The notes under the pieces are model-generated. The model was not told the DNA's origin, did not search any database, and was given only the letters and a program-made list of their open reading frames with translations. 64,000 nucleotides of DNA from Dactylonectria macrodidyma (Eukaryota; Ascomycota; Sordariomycetes; Hypocreales; Nectriaceae), in contig JAGMUV010000004.1 of assembly GCA_020744425.1 (NCBI GenBank), positions 1,178,001-1,242,000 on the forward strand. The letters are read 5' to 3'. The translations under genes and the position numbers were made by a program. Shown in pieces: positions 43,901 through 55,896 of the stretch. Numbering within the stretch: position 1 is the stretch's first letter; the number at the start of each line of letters is the position of its first letter.

Positions 43901-46900
43901 GTGCTATGATATGTCGTGCCGGGGAGTGGTAGGTGGGGAACAGGGGTCGTAGCAATCAAGAACATCATGCATTTCCTATGGCGATGAGGACGGGCCCCCA
44001 TGTGGTAATGTTGGATAGTAGTGCCGTCGAGGTCAAGCAGACCAGACTAAAATCCGAGGAGCCATTGACGAAACAGTCATGAGCCAGTGAGAGGGAAGCG
44101 ATACTGCCGTGTCAGTTGGTTGGGCTCGCATCCAGCTCGGGTGAGCTGCTCCACCGCTCGTGTTTGCTAACGCGTGGCTCCCCCCAACCCACGTGGCGGG
44201 TTGGCGGGGGGGTCCACCAGTGCGACAGTGCGACAGTCGCAAGGCGGGACACCGCCAGGGTTTGTACTGGCCTCACCCCTCACGAGGCTGGCCTTACACA
44301 CCCCCCTGTTGGATGCGAGTGGATGGCGTACTGCGTGTGGCAGGCAAGTGGAAGCTTGCGAAGGGAATAGCTGCGCACCCAGGCGGGCTGCATCTGGTTG
44401 GGCGCGAGGTGGCTTGACCTGGACACTGCAAGTCTGCTCGCTAGTAGTTACCCAGCCAAAGACCAATCTCCTGATGGTTAGCATTTTCCCATTCCCAGCT
44501 CACCAGCCTTTGGTTTGGTATCAGCAGCAGAGGAGGAGGCCGGTCAAGTGGACAGACGTCGTCGAAACAGGGTCTGTCAGCTTGTTTGTTGGTTCAGCCC
44601 ATGTTGGTGCAAGCGATGGGCGTGGTTGGCGATCTGCAGAGTCGTGTGGACGTGGCCAAATCCTGCCGGTCGGGCTCATGGTGGTCTCTTGGGTTGGGGC
44701 AGCTCCGTGACAGAACAGAAGGAATACCTCGGAGACGGAACAGGCCCGCAGCCACTGAGTCGCGGGCGTTCGCTGTTGTGCTGCCTGTCTCAGCCGTCAT
44801 GACTAAGGTTGTGGCCAACGAAGATGGAGTCGTTCCGAAGGTGGAATATTCCAGGCTCGTTCTCTCGGGGAGTCGGGGTTGATTGGGTGGGCATGGGCTA
44901 TCGTGTCGTTCCGCAGTGTGTTGAGCAGGGTACGAAGTACGTAGTAGGCCGTCCTGGGCTCGTGGGTTGGAGCCTGCCACAGAGCAAGACAAGGCTTGAG
45001 GAGCCACGTGGAATTGCCGACCGCCGGAGGAAAGTGACCAGTCATGCCCGGGCTCCGATAGGGCCTGTCATGTCACGGGCCTCACGGCTCTTTACCTTCA
45101 TTGGCCAAGTTGGGTTTAACCTGGCAGCGCCTATCATAAATGACTGTTCGCCCGGGCTCTGTTCTGCGCCATGGACACCATCGCTTGCCATCTCAGGTCT
45201 CAGGTGACTGGAAGCGTGACCCCGCGCTTGTCACAACACTGATAGCTGGTTCTGTCCAAGACACCTGCAGGATGGACCCGCCCATCCATCATCATATCCG
45301 ATTATTCCCACGCAGAGCCCTTGGGCTTGCTCTGATGGCGGCGATGTGATGACTGTGAGCCATGCGGCTGTGCTCTGAGTACTGCAAAGCAGCAAGTAAG
45401 CCAGCGGCACATACCCAGACCACGGAAGACCGATCGTTGTTGGAACATCGCGACCGCATGCCTCTTTGAAGCAGATAAAGAAAACCCCCGCTTGTCTAAA
45501 AGCTGTTGAAAATGATCTCTGCATCATCTTCCGGAGCCTGACCGACAATCGTCGTCCCGCTTGTCTGATTTTCCAGCACGGACCGTGAAGCTATCGGGCC
45601 ATGCGCGCCAAACCGCCCGGACATGCGCATCATGCCAGCAGCCAGTGCTAGGTGGGCTGACACCTCGTCGTTCTTCCCACACGACCCCCTCAACAGATCC
45701 AATTCTAACCTGCTATCTAGTCACATCACAATGGACACTCGGGAAACCCGAAGAGCCCTGTCTGGCCCATTCGGAGTGAGATGCCTCGGGCATTGTTTGC
45801 GAAAGGGCCGGAGCTTAATGGCACCATTGCTTGTTCTGTTACCATAGTTGCCTTGTTATGCAAGTTGCGACCCTCAGTTGTGCACCCGGTCTGGGGCGAC
45901 TTCAAGGTCTGGGGGTTGAGAGTGCTGGATCACGGACCGAACGAATGTATGGCAGATCTTCCGCCATTGCTCCTGTTGCTGTTGTGTATTATGCGTGGTG
46001 GGGCCCTTCCCTCCCCTCCCTTTTTGTTATGTACTGTGTACTATGTACAATGCATGTAAGCCCTCGTATCGGGACATGTGTAATGCAGCTAACCCAGGCT
46101 CGGCATCTGCAAGTCGCAACTGCAGCCACCCACCTGAAGCTGAGATTCGGCAGCGGTGCCCACAGGCGGTACGTGCGGGCAGGATAGGGATCTGATCAGC
46201 ATCGCAGTTCGCAGTTGTTGCTGGATGCTCTCGCCTGGCTATCCCTCCTGTCGAGAATTGGTGGCGTCGCCTTGAACCCCTTTCAAAGGGGCTTGCGGCG
46301 ACGTCCACAGTGACATACCTGCCAATGTCATTACTACTTAGCAACCTCCTTACATAGGTAGCAGGTAGACAAAAGCGTGAGGGTGGTGCCGGGGAGAGGC
46401 ATCTCAACCGTCTGTCACATACGTGTCCCAGTTCCGCCGCCCATGTCGCAACAGCCTTTCCCCCACCAGGCTCGGAAAGGTAACAAGGAAAAACCTTCAG
46501 CATGTATGCACGAGTTGGACGGACGGTGCAACATCCATTTCCATCGTGGTGCGCGATTCTGTAGGGCAGTAAAAGGTCGCAATGCCCCCCATTTTACCAT
46601 TGATTTCTCTGTTGTTGCCACTCGTCCTCAAGCCAAGAATATTAACAACTTGAATTTCTTGTCGCTCCGTGCTGCTCTGTCGTCACCTTGTCGCCACTGA
46701 TCATCGTCCACTCTCAGCCGCCGCCGTTTGAAGGATCGCACAAACGCCGAAGGTGAGAACGACTCCTTGCTGGTAGCCTCATCTGGTCACCTTCTCCGAG
46801 CGCAAGAAGCAGCAGAACGTTTTGGAGCCAGGATCCGCCGACTCTTGCCACCCGCAACTTTGTGGTCGCGTGGGTGGTCGACGTGAATTTGAGTCGAGTT

Positions 46901-48876
46901 GAATTGCAGAGCACAACGAGGTAAGGTGGACCAGCCTTGACCTTGACCCTCTCCAAATCCCTGGCCACGGCCCGGTTTCCAAAGGGGCTTCTAGAAGCTG
47001 GAACAAGGACAGACCATTTTGTGCAAATCTCAATCTCGCCTCCACGAAATCGAACCGTTCTGGGTTGAAGAGGGGACGGGATGCGAGAGGACGCTAACAT
47101 GTGCCGACAGATTGCGCTCGACGTGTTTTTCCCGAACCAGCCTGGCGGTGACTATCAACTGGCTTGTCAAGATCGCAGTGCGAATTAGCTGCAACACTGC
47201 TCAGGTAGCGTCGCGGTAGCGCATCAACCGAGTGTGAGCCGACGGGCCAAAGGGCCTAGCTTGCCAGCCAAAGGAGGAGCGAACGCAACAGTGGCGCCAA
47301 CAAAACTTGGTGGCCACACAGATGGTGATTGAAGTCACCAGCAGGAGACGGAGCCTTGTTCGTCGCCAATCAAACGCACGAGCATTGATACTCTCGCGGG
47401 CGTTGGACCCAAAGGTGGTGGGTCGCATTGGTCTCGAGGTATGTCCGTGGTGTTTCCCATCATCATCAAATCTTTTCGGATTCTGTGTCAGCAAGTGCTT
47501 GACTAAGCGAGGCCGACGAATCGTGGATGCCACGGCGCGAGCCAGGGCCGGTCGGCGTCAGCCTGCCCGGCCACCAAGGCGTCGGCATGGTGAGCACGGC
47601 GCGGCGCGGCATGGTACGGCATGTCCGGGCATGACGAACACCTTGAAGAAAGGGCATGAGGCATGAGAGACAGTGCAGGCCCTGCGCCTCGTCTTGTCCT
47701 GGTCTCGGGCCTGATGAAGAGTCCATCCCAGCCGTTTCAAAGCCGCGTTTCAGCAGTCAGAGGTCCATCATCTCCGTCCCAAGCGGGGCGAGATTCGGGA
47801 TCCCAATCCCAATCTCGGGCCATCTCAGGCCCAGTCCAGGGCCGGAACCACAGTTGCTCCATGGCCCGTGAGCCCGTTCGATCTCCATGTTCGCATACTT
47901 GGAGCAGAGAGGTGCGGCAGAGTGCCAGAGAGTGAGGGTGAGCACGTGCGCAGAATATAGCATTCGTGTGAACCGCACGGACGCGGACACGGAGGAGCCT
48001 CCGCCGTGGTATCATACACTGCATTGTGCTGGGACCAGCGTCGGCCGCACAGTGCAGGTCATGGCGGCTGCAACTGTCCATTTCTCCAACCCGTGATTGG
48101 ACAGAACGAGAGCAGCAGGTACCTTTCAGGTGCAAATTTGATGCAATGGGTACCGCGATGCAGCATGCAGCATGCAGCAGCAAGCAGTGCCCAGCCAGCA
48201 AGCAGCACAACGACCAAAATGACAAGAAAATGCAAGAGACGCATGCGTGGGGCGGGTGTGGGGCGGGCCGGCACCAGGCATTGGATGGTTCCAATGGTTG
48301 CATTGGGAGGCGTGGGAAGCATGGGAGCCATGGTTTCTCTGCGTGGCCGCAACGTGACGCTGTGGATGAGCAGCGAGCGTGGCTGCAGGGAAGCCCATCC
48401 GGCCAAAAGAAGTCTAGGCCGATTGGCAGAATCCCTGGAGCCACGCGCCTTCAAGGGGGGCAAGGGGGGAGGAAGAGAGGAGGGGCTGCTCAGCGTGGGA
48501 TGGACTCAGAGGTCGCACATACCTCTAATTCGGTCTTTTCTCCTGCAAGCGGGCATTGGCGGGCATTGTCGAGCACAGAACCTCCCTCCTATCGCCTATG
48601 CCTACTAATAATTACCCATACGACCCATCCCATGCCGAGCCGTGCCATTCTTGGGTGGGAATGGGCAACAATGGGTGAGAGTGCACGGCTGGAACCCCAT
48701 GCAAGGAGGAGGCACCGTGCTCGGTCAATTGCCAATGCCATTCTCACCTCCAGAGTGCTGTGCCTCTATTGCGACGACTCGGCCGTTCAGACCTTGCTTT
48801 TCGCCGGGCAAGACACGGCAGAGGTGCGCGTTGCATCCGGCCCCCCTCCTTCTCACCACCGGGGGCATATAATTGA

Positions 48877-48981
48877 CTTGGACCGTGTTGTCCTGGACTG
48901 CATCACCCGTCCTGGATTGGATCATTGGACCGTGGTTCCTGGATTGGACCGTGTTCCTGGACTGGACCGTGTCGTCCTGGC
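48877..48981. repeat. Degenerate minisatellite, TGGACCGTG / CCTGGATTGG units
   Basis: About five imperfect copies of a TGGACCGTGTTCCTGGA-like unit. They create a repeated peptide in a spurious open frame. Confidence 0.7.
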
Positions 48982-50076
48982 TTACCTTCATGCTCACCTC
49001 TCGGCGGCCCTGATGCCCGGTTTGGGGGACGATTAATACCCCTTTCGAAGCACACTCCTCTCCTCGCCGTCTCCCGGTGTCCCGCCACGCGCTGTGTGCC
49101 GCGCTTCTGCACCCTTCGCTTCGGTGTGTGGTCCTCAACTTCGTACTTGCCGTGAACATTCCATCCCGACCCTCCGACCCTCCGACTTCTCCGTCCGCGC
49201 ACAGCCCGCCCCACTGAGCCACCGGAATTGCTGGGCTATGGCGACGGCCTACCACCCACCTCCTCCCACATCCCACTGGACTGGAGCCCAGCGTCGGTGA
49301 TCCGCCCGCTATCGCAGCCTCGGTGCGCTACACTGGACAATTCGACTGCAGCCTACAAAATTACCCGAAGTCGACCTACAGCACACGCCGCCCAGCGACG
49401 TCAATCGATTCTTGCCAATGCTGGGCGCTGTTGGCCGAGCAGACAAGCGGGCAGCCACACAGACAAACTAGTACCCCAAAGGCGGAGTTGCCCCAATCGC
49501 GGAGCGGCCTGGAGTAGAAGGACGGTCATGGCACCGCGCCGGTTCCAAACGGACATGCTGCTTTCAGGTTGAGAATGGCTTCACCTAAAAAAGAAGCGTG
49601 GGAAAAATTCACCAAGCCACCCGATTCGCTTGGTGTCAAAATTCTTCACCACCAACGATGGGGGCGGCCGTTGCGAATCCTCCCTCACAGCCCTCGCTCA
49701 AAGCCGTCGCGCTTCGCTGTGCGGAGAAGCCTCCAATTCTCTCCAGACCGCTCGATGCGTTCCCGATGCCTCCCCGATGCCTGCTCCGTCTCCCCTCATG
49801 ATCAGCGTTGCTATAACTCGTTTATTCTCGCTGCGAACCTGAGTGGCTCAAGCCCATGAACCCTCAGCGCCAATTCTGCCCTAAACCGTGACTTACCCTA
49901 CCTAGTGTAGGTAGCCCCGAAAGCGGCTTGGAGTCGCCCAGCGATGCGGGATACTAGAAGCGGGTGGTGTACCCAAGCCGAAGGGACTGACGGCGGAGTG
50001 CTGTTGTGCCTTGACAATGCAGAGCTTTTCCTTGTTGAGTGATGATTCACTCAATCTCTGTTCGGGGCGCTGCCGC

Positions 50077-50112
50077 TGTCGTCGTCGTAGTTCGTCGTCG
50101 TCGTCGTCGTCA
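50077..50112. repeat. Interrupted GTC/CGT trinucleotide repeat
   Basis: Two runs of the GTC unit, broken by GTAGTT, about 1.2 kb upstream of flbA. It is likely to vary in length between strains. Confidence 0.8.
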
Positions 50113-51019
50113 TCAACTCGTTGATAAGTTGAGCGAGTATGACATAAGTTACAGGCGTCCTATGGCGCATTCAATTACCCCCACCCCCTGTCGATTTGTC
50201 TTTCTGCCCTTTTCCTGGTTTCCATTATTGCGTCCCCCTCGAATTATCTATATCTGCGCCGGAGCCGGAACCAGTGCCGGCAGCCATTTGTAAGATATTT
50301 CTGATGATAGTATTGCCATTATGCCCGGGATCCTGTCGACTTCCGTCTTGTCTTTTTCTCTTCCTTGCCCCTGATCCTTCACTCCCGATCCTTCACTCCC
50401 GCTCTCTTTGTACGGCCCGGAAACTGTTCGGGGCTTAGCTACCTAGGAATGATCCTATTCACACAACCCGAAATCGCGACGACCCAACCACCATCTAGGT
50501 AGACTGAGCAGGCGAAGGAGCCAGGGCCCCTGCCATCTCGTGCTTTCGTGTAGTCAACGAAGTACCCGATACGGCTGGTGGCAGTCTGCCCTCTCCACAG
50601 AGTCTCTCAGCTCCGGCGCCCCTCCAAAAAAGTATGCCCCCAGAAGACACCCTAAAGGTACCCCTAACAGGGCCCCCGACAGTGCCTCGGGCAGGGACTC
50701 TCCAGAGGGACCCCCTCAGTAACACCAGGTCGTAGCACCGCTCTCTGGCTGCTGCGCGCCGCACAACCGCACAACCCCCCCTCCCCTGTGGCACTACACA
50801 TTACACACTACAGCACCTACCTGGCCCCCCAAGTACCCGCTACCTACCAGGGGTTACTCAAGTCAGTGGGGACTGTGCTTGGGCTGTGGTGCTCAACGCC
50901 CTGCCCTGGCTATTTTTCCCTGGCCTTGTCTAGCCCGCTCGTCTCAGCGCTCTTTCTACGGCCCACCCAGTTTCCAGGCCAGGTTTCCAGTGGAGAAGGC
51001 CCTCTCTGTCTCTGTAGCC

Positions 51020-51297
51020 ACACCCCCACCCGGCACCACTCAAGCCAGCATCATTCACCCCTCCCCTCCCCGCCAGTGCGCTCATCTCCAGAGCCCGGCC
51101 TTTCTTTGAGTCTTGAGTTTTGGGACTTGGGCCTTTTGGTCCGTCTTGTTCCTTGTCTTGTCTACCTTTCCGTACCCTTTTCAACCTATCTCTGGCGTCC
51201 CACTCCTACTCGCTCGACCATCTCCTTCTTATTTGAACCTTCCCGCTGCCGTCACTCCAAAGCCCCCCCCCCTCCTAACCTCTCTCGTTCTCGATAG
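51020..51297 (+). promoter_or_regulatory. Pyrimidine-rich flbA leader
   Basis: Strongly C/T-rich up to the flbA start codon, a typical fungal 5' leader. A 169-codon open frame (50788-51297) runs through it and its TAG stop directly abuts the flbA ATG (TAGATG). If translated, it would act as a long upstream open frame. Confidence 0.5.
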
Positions 51298-53703
51298 ATG
51301 GCCACTCTGTCGCATCCTCCTCGGCCCACGGATCCTCAGTCTGCCTCTGCTCCCTCGCCTTCGCCCTCTGATAATAGCCTCGAACAACCTTCCGCTTCCT
51401 CCGCTCCCTCGGCTGCTTCCGCACCCTCCTCCGCTACCTTCCGCCCCTCACCTCCGGATCGCCCTCGTCTTCTCCAAGACAATATCGCCGCTTCTGCCGC
51501 TTCTGCCGCTCCCGCTGGAGCCACCACCGCTGCTCCTCCCGCCCACCCCCACTCCCACCGCCATACCGTCTCCGTCTCTCGACTCAACCAGCGATCCTCC
51601 AGCAGCATCTTCGCCCTCGCTGCTGCCGCCCTAGACAGGACCTCAAACGCCATCGCAACCATCGCGGAACCCTCGATTCGTCACCGTCCGTCAAACAGCA
51701 CCCTCTCCAGGCTGTCCCTCCTGCCGAGCTCCAACCCCGGCTCGGAGCCCTCCAGTCCGGACAAGAAGCACCGCCTCAAGAGCGCCTCGAACCAATCTCT
51801 TTTGTCCAACACCAACTTGGACGGCACCCTCGCTTCCTCGGCGCCCGCGACGAACCACCCGCTGTCTCAACCCTACGCGACGGCGGACCCAAACCAACCA
51901 CCTCCCATCAAGTCACCTCCAGCCACGGCAAACAAAATGCATCAAACATCTTCGCGCTTGCTGCGCATGACGGACGATGACCGGCCATTCACAAGGGTAT
52001 GTACCATGGTTCTACATCACACATGACTTACACATGCCTCGCCGTTTTTGTACGCTGGTTGCTCTGCCGCCTTCCGCGCTCGAGCACACGCAAGCACGAG
52101 GCGCCACCCTCTGAAACGCTCTTCCCGAACTCGTCCTCCTCGCCTCTTCTCGCTTGAACTATGGCTGATTTTGGTTGCACACTAGGATTTCAAAGACCTG
52201 TTTGCCACTCTCCTTGTCAGTCTACTGCCGCTGTCGGCCCATCGCGTCCGATTGACCAAGGTCGAGTACACCTTCCTCTCTGAGGATGCAATCAACAACC
52301 TCGGATCACTCAAGTTCTCCCAGTCAAACCGCATGCCCGATCCCAAAGACCCCTCTCGTATTGTCACCACCACCACAACCACCACCTTCTCCATGGCCAA
52401 GGACATGGCCCGGTCCATCTGCCAGCGCTTTGTCGAGGCTCGCTTCATCGAGTCGGCAGACGGCAAGTACCAGCAGTTGTATAACATGAAGGGATCCGTC
52501 TGGCAGTTGACCGCCAAGGGAGTTACCGTGCTAGATAGGTTCTGCTCGAGAAATGGCATTCAACAGAAGCAAGTAACGGAGTTGGCCAACCTCGGTGCCA
52601 CCCAGTTGGTGCTCCTCGAGAGAGACGCTCAGACGGACAAGCTGCTCCAGGATCAGGGCACTATTGAGGTCATTTTCCGCCGATTTGTTGGTTCTGAGGG
52701 TCGAAACATTAAATCGACGGTCAACGCCGCTGATTCAGATTCGCTCCACGATTACCGTGATGGTCTAACCGGCGTGAAGATGGCAGCGGAACGCAAGGTG
52801 AACGGAAAGTCGTACCGCGACACCTTCACCGGCAAGGCCACCACCGACTGGCTAATGGATTGCTCCACCATTGTCGATCGACGTGAGACTGTCGAGGTTG
52901 CGGCTCTCTTTGTTGAGTACGATTTGATTGAGGTTGTCGCTCAAGACCGCGCCTACATGTCGCAGAACCCTGGGTGCAACGTTTTCCAGCCCACCAAGTA
53001 TGCCATTTACCAGATCTCGCAACGCGGCAAGGATCTTCTCAACGGCACTGGCTCGCGGGGACGTGCCTCAGAAAGCGAGGGTGGCGCTGCCCCTTCGCAA
53101 CGAAACGGCATCACCCGTGATTCCAACACGCAACGACTCGACAAGATCCTGACCGATCCCGCACTCCGCCTCCTCTTCCGCGAGAACCTTCGCGACACCC
53201 ACTGTGAGGAGAATCTGTCATTCTACCAAGATGTAGACGAGTTCGTCCACAGCTGCAAGGCTGTGACCCGGGCGGCTCAAAAGAACCCCAATGCCACCTC
53301 AATGGACGGCGTCAAGGAGATCATGGCCCAAGCATACGGCATTTACAATGCCTTCTTGGCTCCTGGATCTCCTTGCGAGCTCAACATTGACCATCAGCTC
53401 CGCAACAACCTAGCCACTCGAATGACCAAGGCTGTTGGACAGGACGTGGCAATGATCGATACCCTCCAAGAGGTGACGGCCCTCTTCGAGGACGCGCAAA
53501 ACGCAGTTTTCAAGCTGATGGCGAGTGTAAGTTCCAGCCACGACGCTTTCCCCTCCAGCTCGCCGACTGGTACTGACTATGTACAGGATTCCGTGCCCAA
53601 GTTTTTGCGCAGCCCCCGGTATGAGCAGCAACTGCGAAATTACGAGTTCGACGTTGTTGCCCGGGTTCCCGAGCGCAGCCAGAGCCGCTCGAACCGCAAG
53701 TGA
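51298..53703 (+). CDS. flbA: RGS and DEP-domain regulator of G-protein signalling (FlbA/Sst2 type)
   Basis: Predicted 718-residue protein from three exons: 51298-51996, 52186-53526 and 53587-53703. Residues 1-233 are Ser/Pro/Ala-rich and probably disordered. A first DEP-type domain follows (about 234-350, DFKDLFATLLVSLLPLSAHR), a second DEP domain (about 420-515, YRDTFTGKATTDWLMDCSTI), then the RGS domain (about 537-700, RLDKILTDPALRLLFRENLR, HCEENLSFYQDVDEFV, then FLRSPRYEQQL). RGS proteins of this group speed GTP hydrolysis by a G-alpha subunit. FlbA restrains vegetative growth signalling and permits conidiation in Aspergillus. The 60-base second intron lies inside the RGS domain, is a multiple of three and has no stop, so a retained form would stay in frame. 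The upstream gap is 11.7 kb. Confidence 0.94.
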
Positions 53704-54736
53704 ACCATTAACGCCGAATGCCGACATTCGCCAAGGGAGGGACGACGATCGGCTCCCTGAAGCACGATTCGCCCAACCACCCCTATGTGCCTCATTTCAC
53801 GAGTCATTTGCATACAGCCGACTGAGTGATTTGGCTACCATGTGCTTTTGACGCCATTGAGACGATACCAGCTAGAGTCGCCTCATCTGATGCATTATCG
53901 GTGTTTTTGGGATTTCTATTTCCGTTGATTTTCTTTTTTTCTCAATTTCTTCTACACGCTCCCACGGTTGCAATATCCCCGGCCACGACACAGCTGCCAC
54001 CGCGGCACTCCCGTGCAGGACTAGGTCTCGCAACGAACGACTTCCTTTGTCATCTGACACAAGTGCTTTATTATTGGTCACGTCTTGAATCCCAGGGGGA
54101 CCCAGAGGGACTAAGACCCCCAATGGGCTAAGCGACCTGAGGGATATTCAACAATAGGGAGGGGGGATTTTCTACACGACACACAAGAGAGTACACGAAA
54201 AAAATGTGGAATGGGGAGAGCGGACAGACCAGATTGTCCCCATAACCGTGGATGGTTGGCCAGGTTAGGGGGAGGAGGAAGCCGCAAATTGGCAGGCCGG
54301 TGGCATTATCAAATACGGACGATGGAGGCGGGAAGGGAATGAGGAACGGAGGAATCGGAGAACTGGAGAACTGGAAAAATCGGCGGCATATTGTTGTTAT
54401 TTACGGCCAAGGGACATGTTGCGATACTCGGGCCGAAGTAATGCATTGCATCGAAAGGAGTCGGTTTACAAGGCGGGGAGCGCTGATACACTTGTACATA
54501 GAAAGAAATTTGGGCAGCCTCCACGAAAATGTCAACAACGAAGAAGACAGCTCTCGACTTTGCCGCGTCTCACATAACCGAAGCGTGCCCCCGTTGTCCG
54601 ACGAATCAGTGGCAGCATCCTCTCCGGCCCACGGGTACATGCATACACAGAACGAGTTCCGCACATACCTGTCTGTACCCAACCAACTTACTTTGCTCAA
54701 CGTCAAGGTAATTACATTGTGGATGCCACTCGGGAC

Positions 54737-54767
54737 GGGAATGCGAGGGGGCGGGAATGCGAGGGGC
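54737..54767. repeat. Duplicated GGGAATGCGAGGGG unit
   Basis: Two exact 14-base copies separated by GC in non-coding DNA. Confidence 0.75.
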
Positions 54768-55137
54768 CCGTCTCTTCGGTTCTTCTCGTTCTCTCTGCAA
54801 GGGCGGGTGCTTCTTGTTTTGTTTTTTCTGGCTCTCGATAGCGGTCTGGCCCGCCCTCCCTTGGAACGGAACCTTGATTTCGCTGCGTTGGGAGATTGGA
54901 ATGAACCGGAGCTCGAATGCTGGACTCGGGCTGAGAGGTTCCAGTCTACCATTCTTGGGCTGTTGGGGCTAGCTGCCTAGGTAAAGTAGGCTGGCTGTTG
55001 AGGTAGGGCGGGAGCCACGCAAGATTGGGTGGGACACTTTGTCTCTCGTCACGAATGGTCTCGTCACATATCGCCCAAGGGAGAGAGATGAGCGGCCGCA
55101 TTTGTTTGAGTGGTCAAGGGAGAGAGGCTGGTTTGGG

Positions 55138-55145
55138 GATAAAAG
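55138..55145 (+). promoter_or_regulatory. TATA-like box before the GPI protein
   Basis: GATAAAAG about 200 bases upstream of the start codon, followed by a leader rich in C and T. The spacing is plausible for an inducible, highly expressed cell-wall gene. Confidence 0.4.
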
Positions 55146-55347
55146 AGGCCATCGTCGGCCGCTTCTGGCCAAGAAACTCTACGTCTCACAAGCTTCAGCT
55201 CGCAACTTACACTCGTTTTACCCAACACTCAACTCGCTCTAGTCAGTCGCTTCAGCTCCTCGCCATCTTTTTTCTGCTTCAAGCTCTTCTTTACCAAAAA
55301 CCAACCAACTCCGTTTCAACTCTTCCCAAATCCTCTCAATCGTCAAC

Positions 55348-55896
55348 ATGCTCGCCAACACTGTCGTCGCCCTTGCCGGCCTCGTCGGCCTCGCTGCTGC
55401 GCAGACTCCGTTCCCCAGCCCGGAGATCACGGCCACTGTTGGTCCCATCGGCGGCGGCGGCGGCGGCAGCGGAAGCGGAAGCGGCAACGGCACCGCGACG
55501 GCCCTGCCCGTTCCCATCACGGTCACCAAGGTGTACACGGCCTACACGACCTACTGCCCCGGCCCAACGTCGTTCGAGTTCAACGGCCACACCTACACGG
55601 CCACCGAGGCCTGCACCTTGACCATCACCGACTGCCCCTGCACCGTCGTTGAGACTCACGGCGGCCTCAAGCCCACCGTGACCTATGGCTGGGGCTCTGG
55701 CCACACCAGCTCTCCCTCGGAGCAGCCCTACATCTGCAACGGCGAGAAGTGCCCTCCTGGAGCCTCTGGATCTGGATACCCCCCTGCCTCCGGATCCTCT
55801 GGATCCCCCGAGCCCCCCGTCGTCACCGCCGGAGCCGCAGGCGTCAAGGTCAGCCTCGGCCTCGTCGCCGCAGTCGCCGCCGTCATGGCCCTGTAA
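55348..55896 (+). CDS. Small GPI-anchored cell-wall protein (CCG-6/adhesin-tail-like motif)
   Basis: Single-exon 182-residue protein. A signal peptide covers about residues 1-18 (MLANTVVALAGLVGLAAA before QTP). A Gly/Ser-rich linker follows. The central motif TKVYTAYTTYCPGPTSF with TLTITDCPC and its paired cysteines is shared with fungal wall proteins such as CCG-6 and the C-terminal region of Metarhizium-type adhesins. The C-terminus is Pro/Ser/Gly-rich and then hydrophobic (VSLGLVAAVAAVMAL), as needed for a GPI anchor. Codon choice is strongly biased to C-ending codons, which suggests high expression. A structural role in the wall is inferred, and no enzyme domain is present. Confidence 0.88.
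   Translation: MLANTVVALAGLVGLAAAQTPFPSPEITATVGPIGGGGGGSGSGSGNGTATALPVPITVTKVYTAYTTYCPGPTSFEFNGHTYTATEACTLTITDCPCTVVETHGGLKPTVTYGWGSGHTSSPSEQPYICNGEKCPPGASGSGYPPASGSSGSPEPPVVTAGAAGVKVSLGLVAAVAAVMAL

Larger units (their letters stand above)
39629..51297. other. 11.7 kb gene-free region upstream of flbA
   Basis: No recognisable gene over 11.7 kb, by far the largest gap here. The longest open frames (48026-49036 +, 47737-48444 -, 44174-44710 +) overlap others on both strands, are rich in Cys, Trp, His and Arg, and show no family. They are best explained by GC-rich DNA with few stops. The region contains several short tandem repeats, repeated ACGTAGT-type motifs, CCTAGGTA-type motifs near 50440-50500, and a long C-rich leader from about 50700. 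It may be an extended promoter, a long 5' leader, or host non-coding transcripts. Confidence 0.55.
53704..55347. other. Spacer between flbA and the cell-wall protein gene
   Basis: Holds the flbA 3' flank and the promoter of the small GPI protein. A duplicated 14-base unit lies at 54737-54767 and a TATA-like box at 55138-55145. Open frames at 54252-54980 (+) and 54401-54952 (-) overlap each other and have no family resemblance. Confidence 0.6.

Noticed and set aside
47737..48444. 235-codon open frame on the - strand
   Set aside because: Cys/His/Trp/Arg-rich, no motif, no intron signals that extend it, and it is opposed to other equally long frames.
48877..48981. CRISPR-like repeat array
   Set aside because: The copies are contiguous and degenerate with no regular spacers, and the DNA is eukaryotic. 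It is a minisatellite.
48026..49036. 336-codon open frame in the flbA upstream region
   Set aside because: Overlaps other long frames on both strands, has composition unlike fungal proteins, and its end is a minisatellite translation (GLDRVPGLDRV).
39629..51297. tRNA or other structured RNA genes in the gene desert
   Set aside because: I looked for GGTTCGA-type B boxes and matching acceptor stems by eye and found none that fold. A covariance search could still find a divergent RNA.
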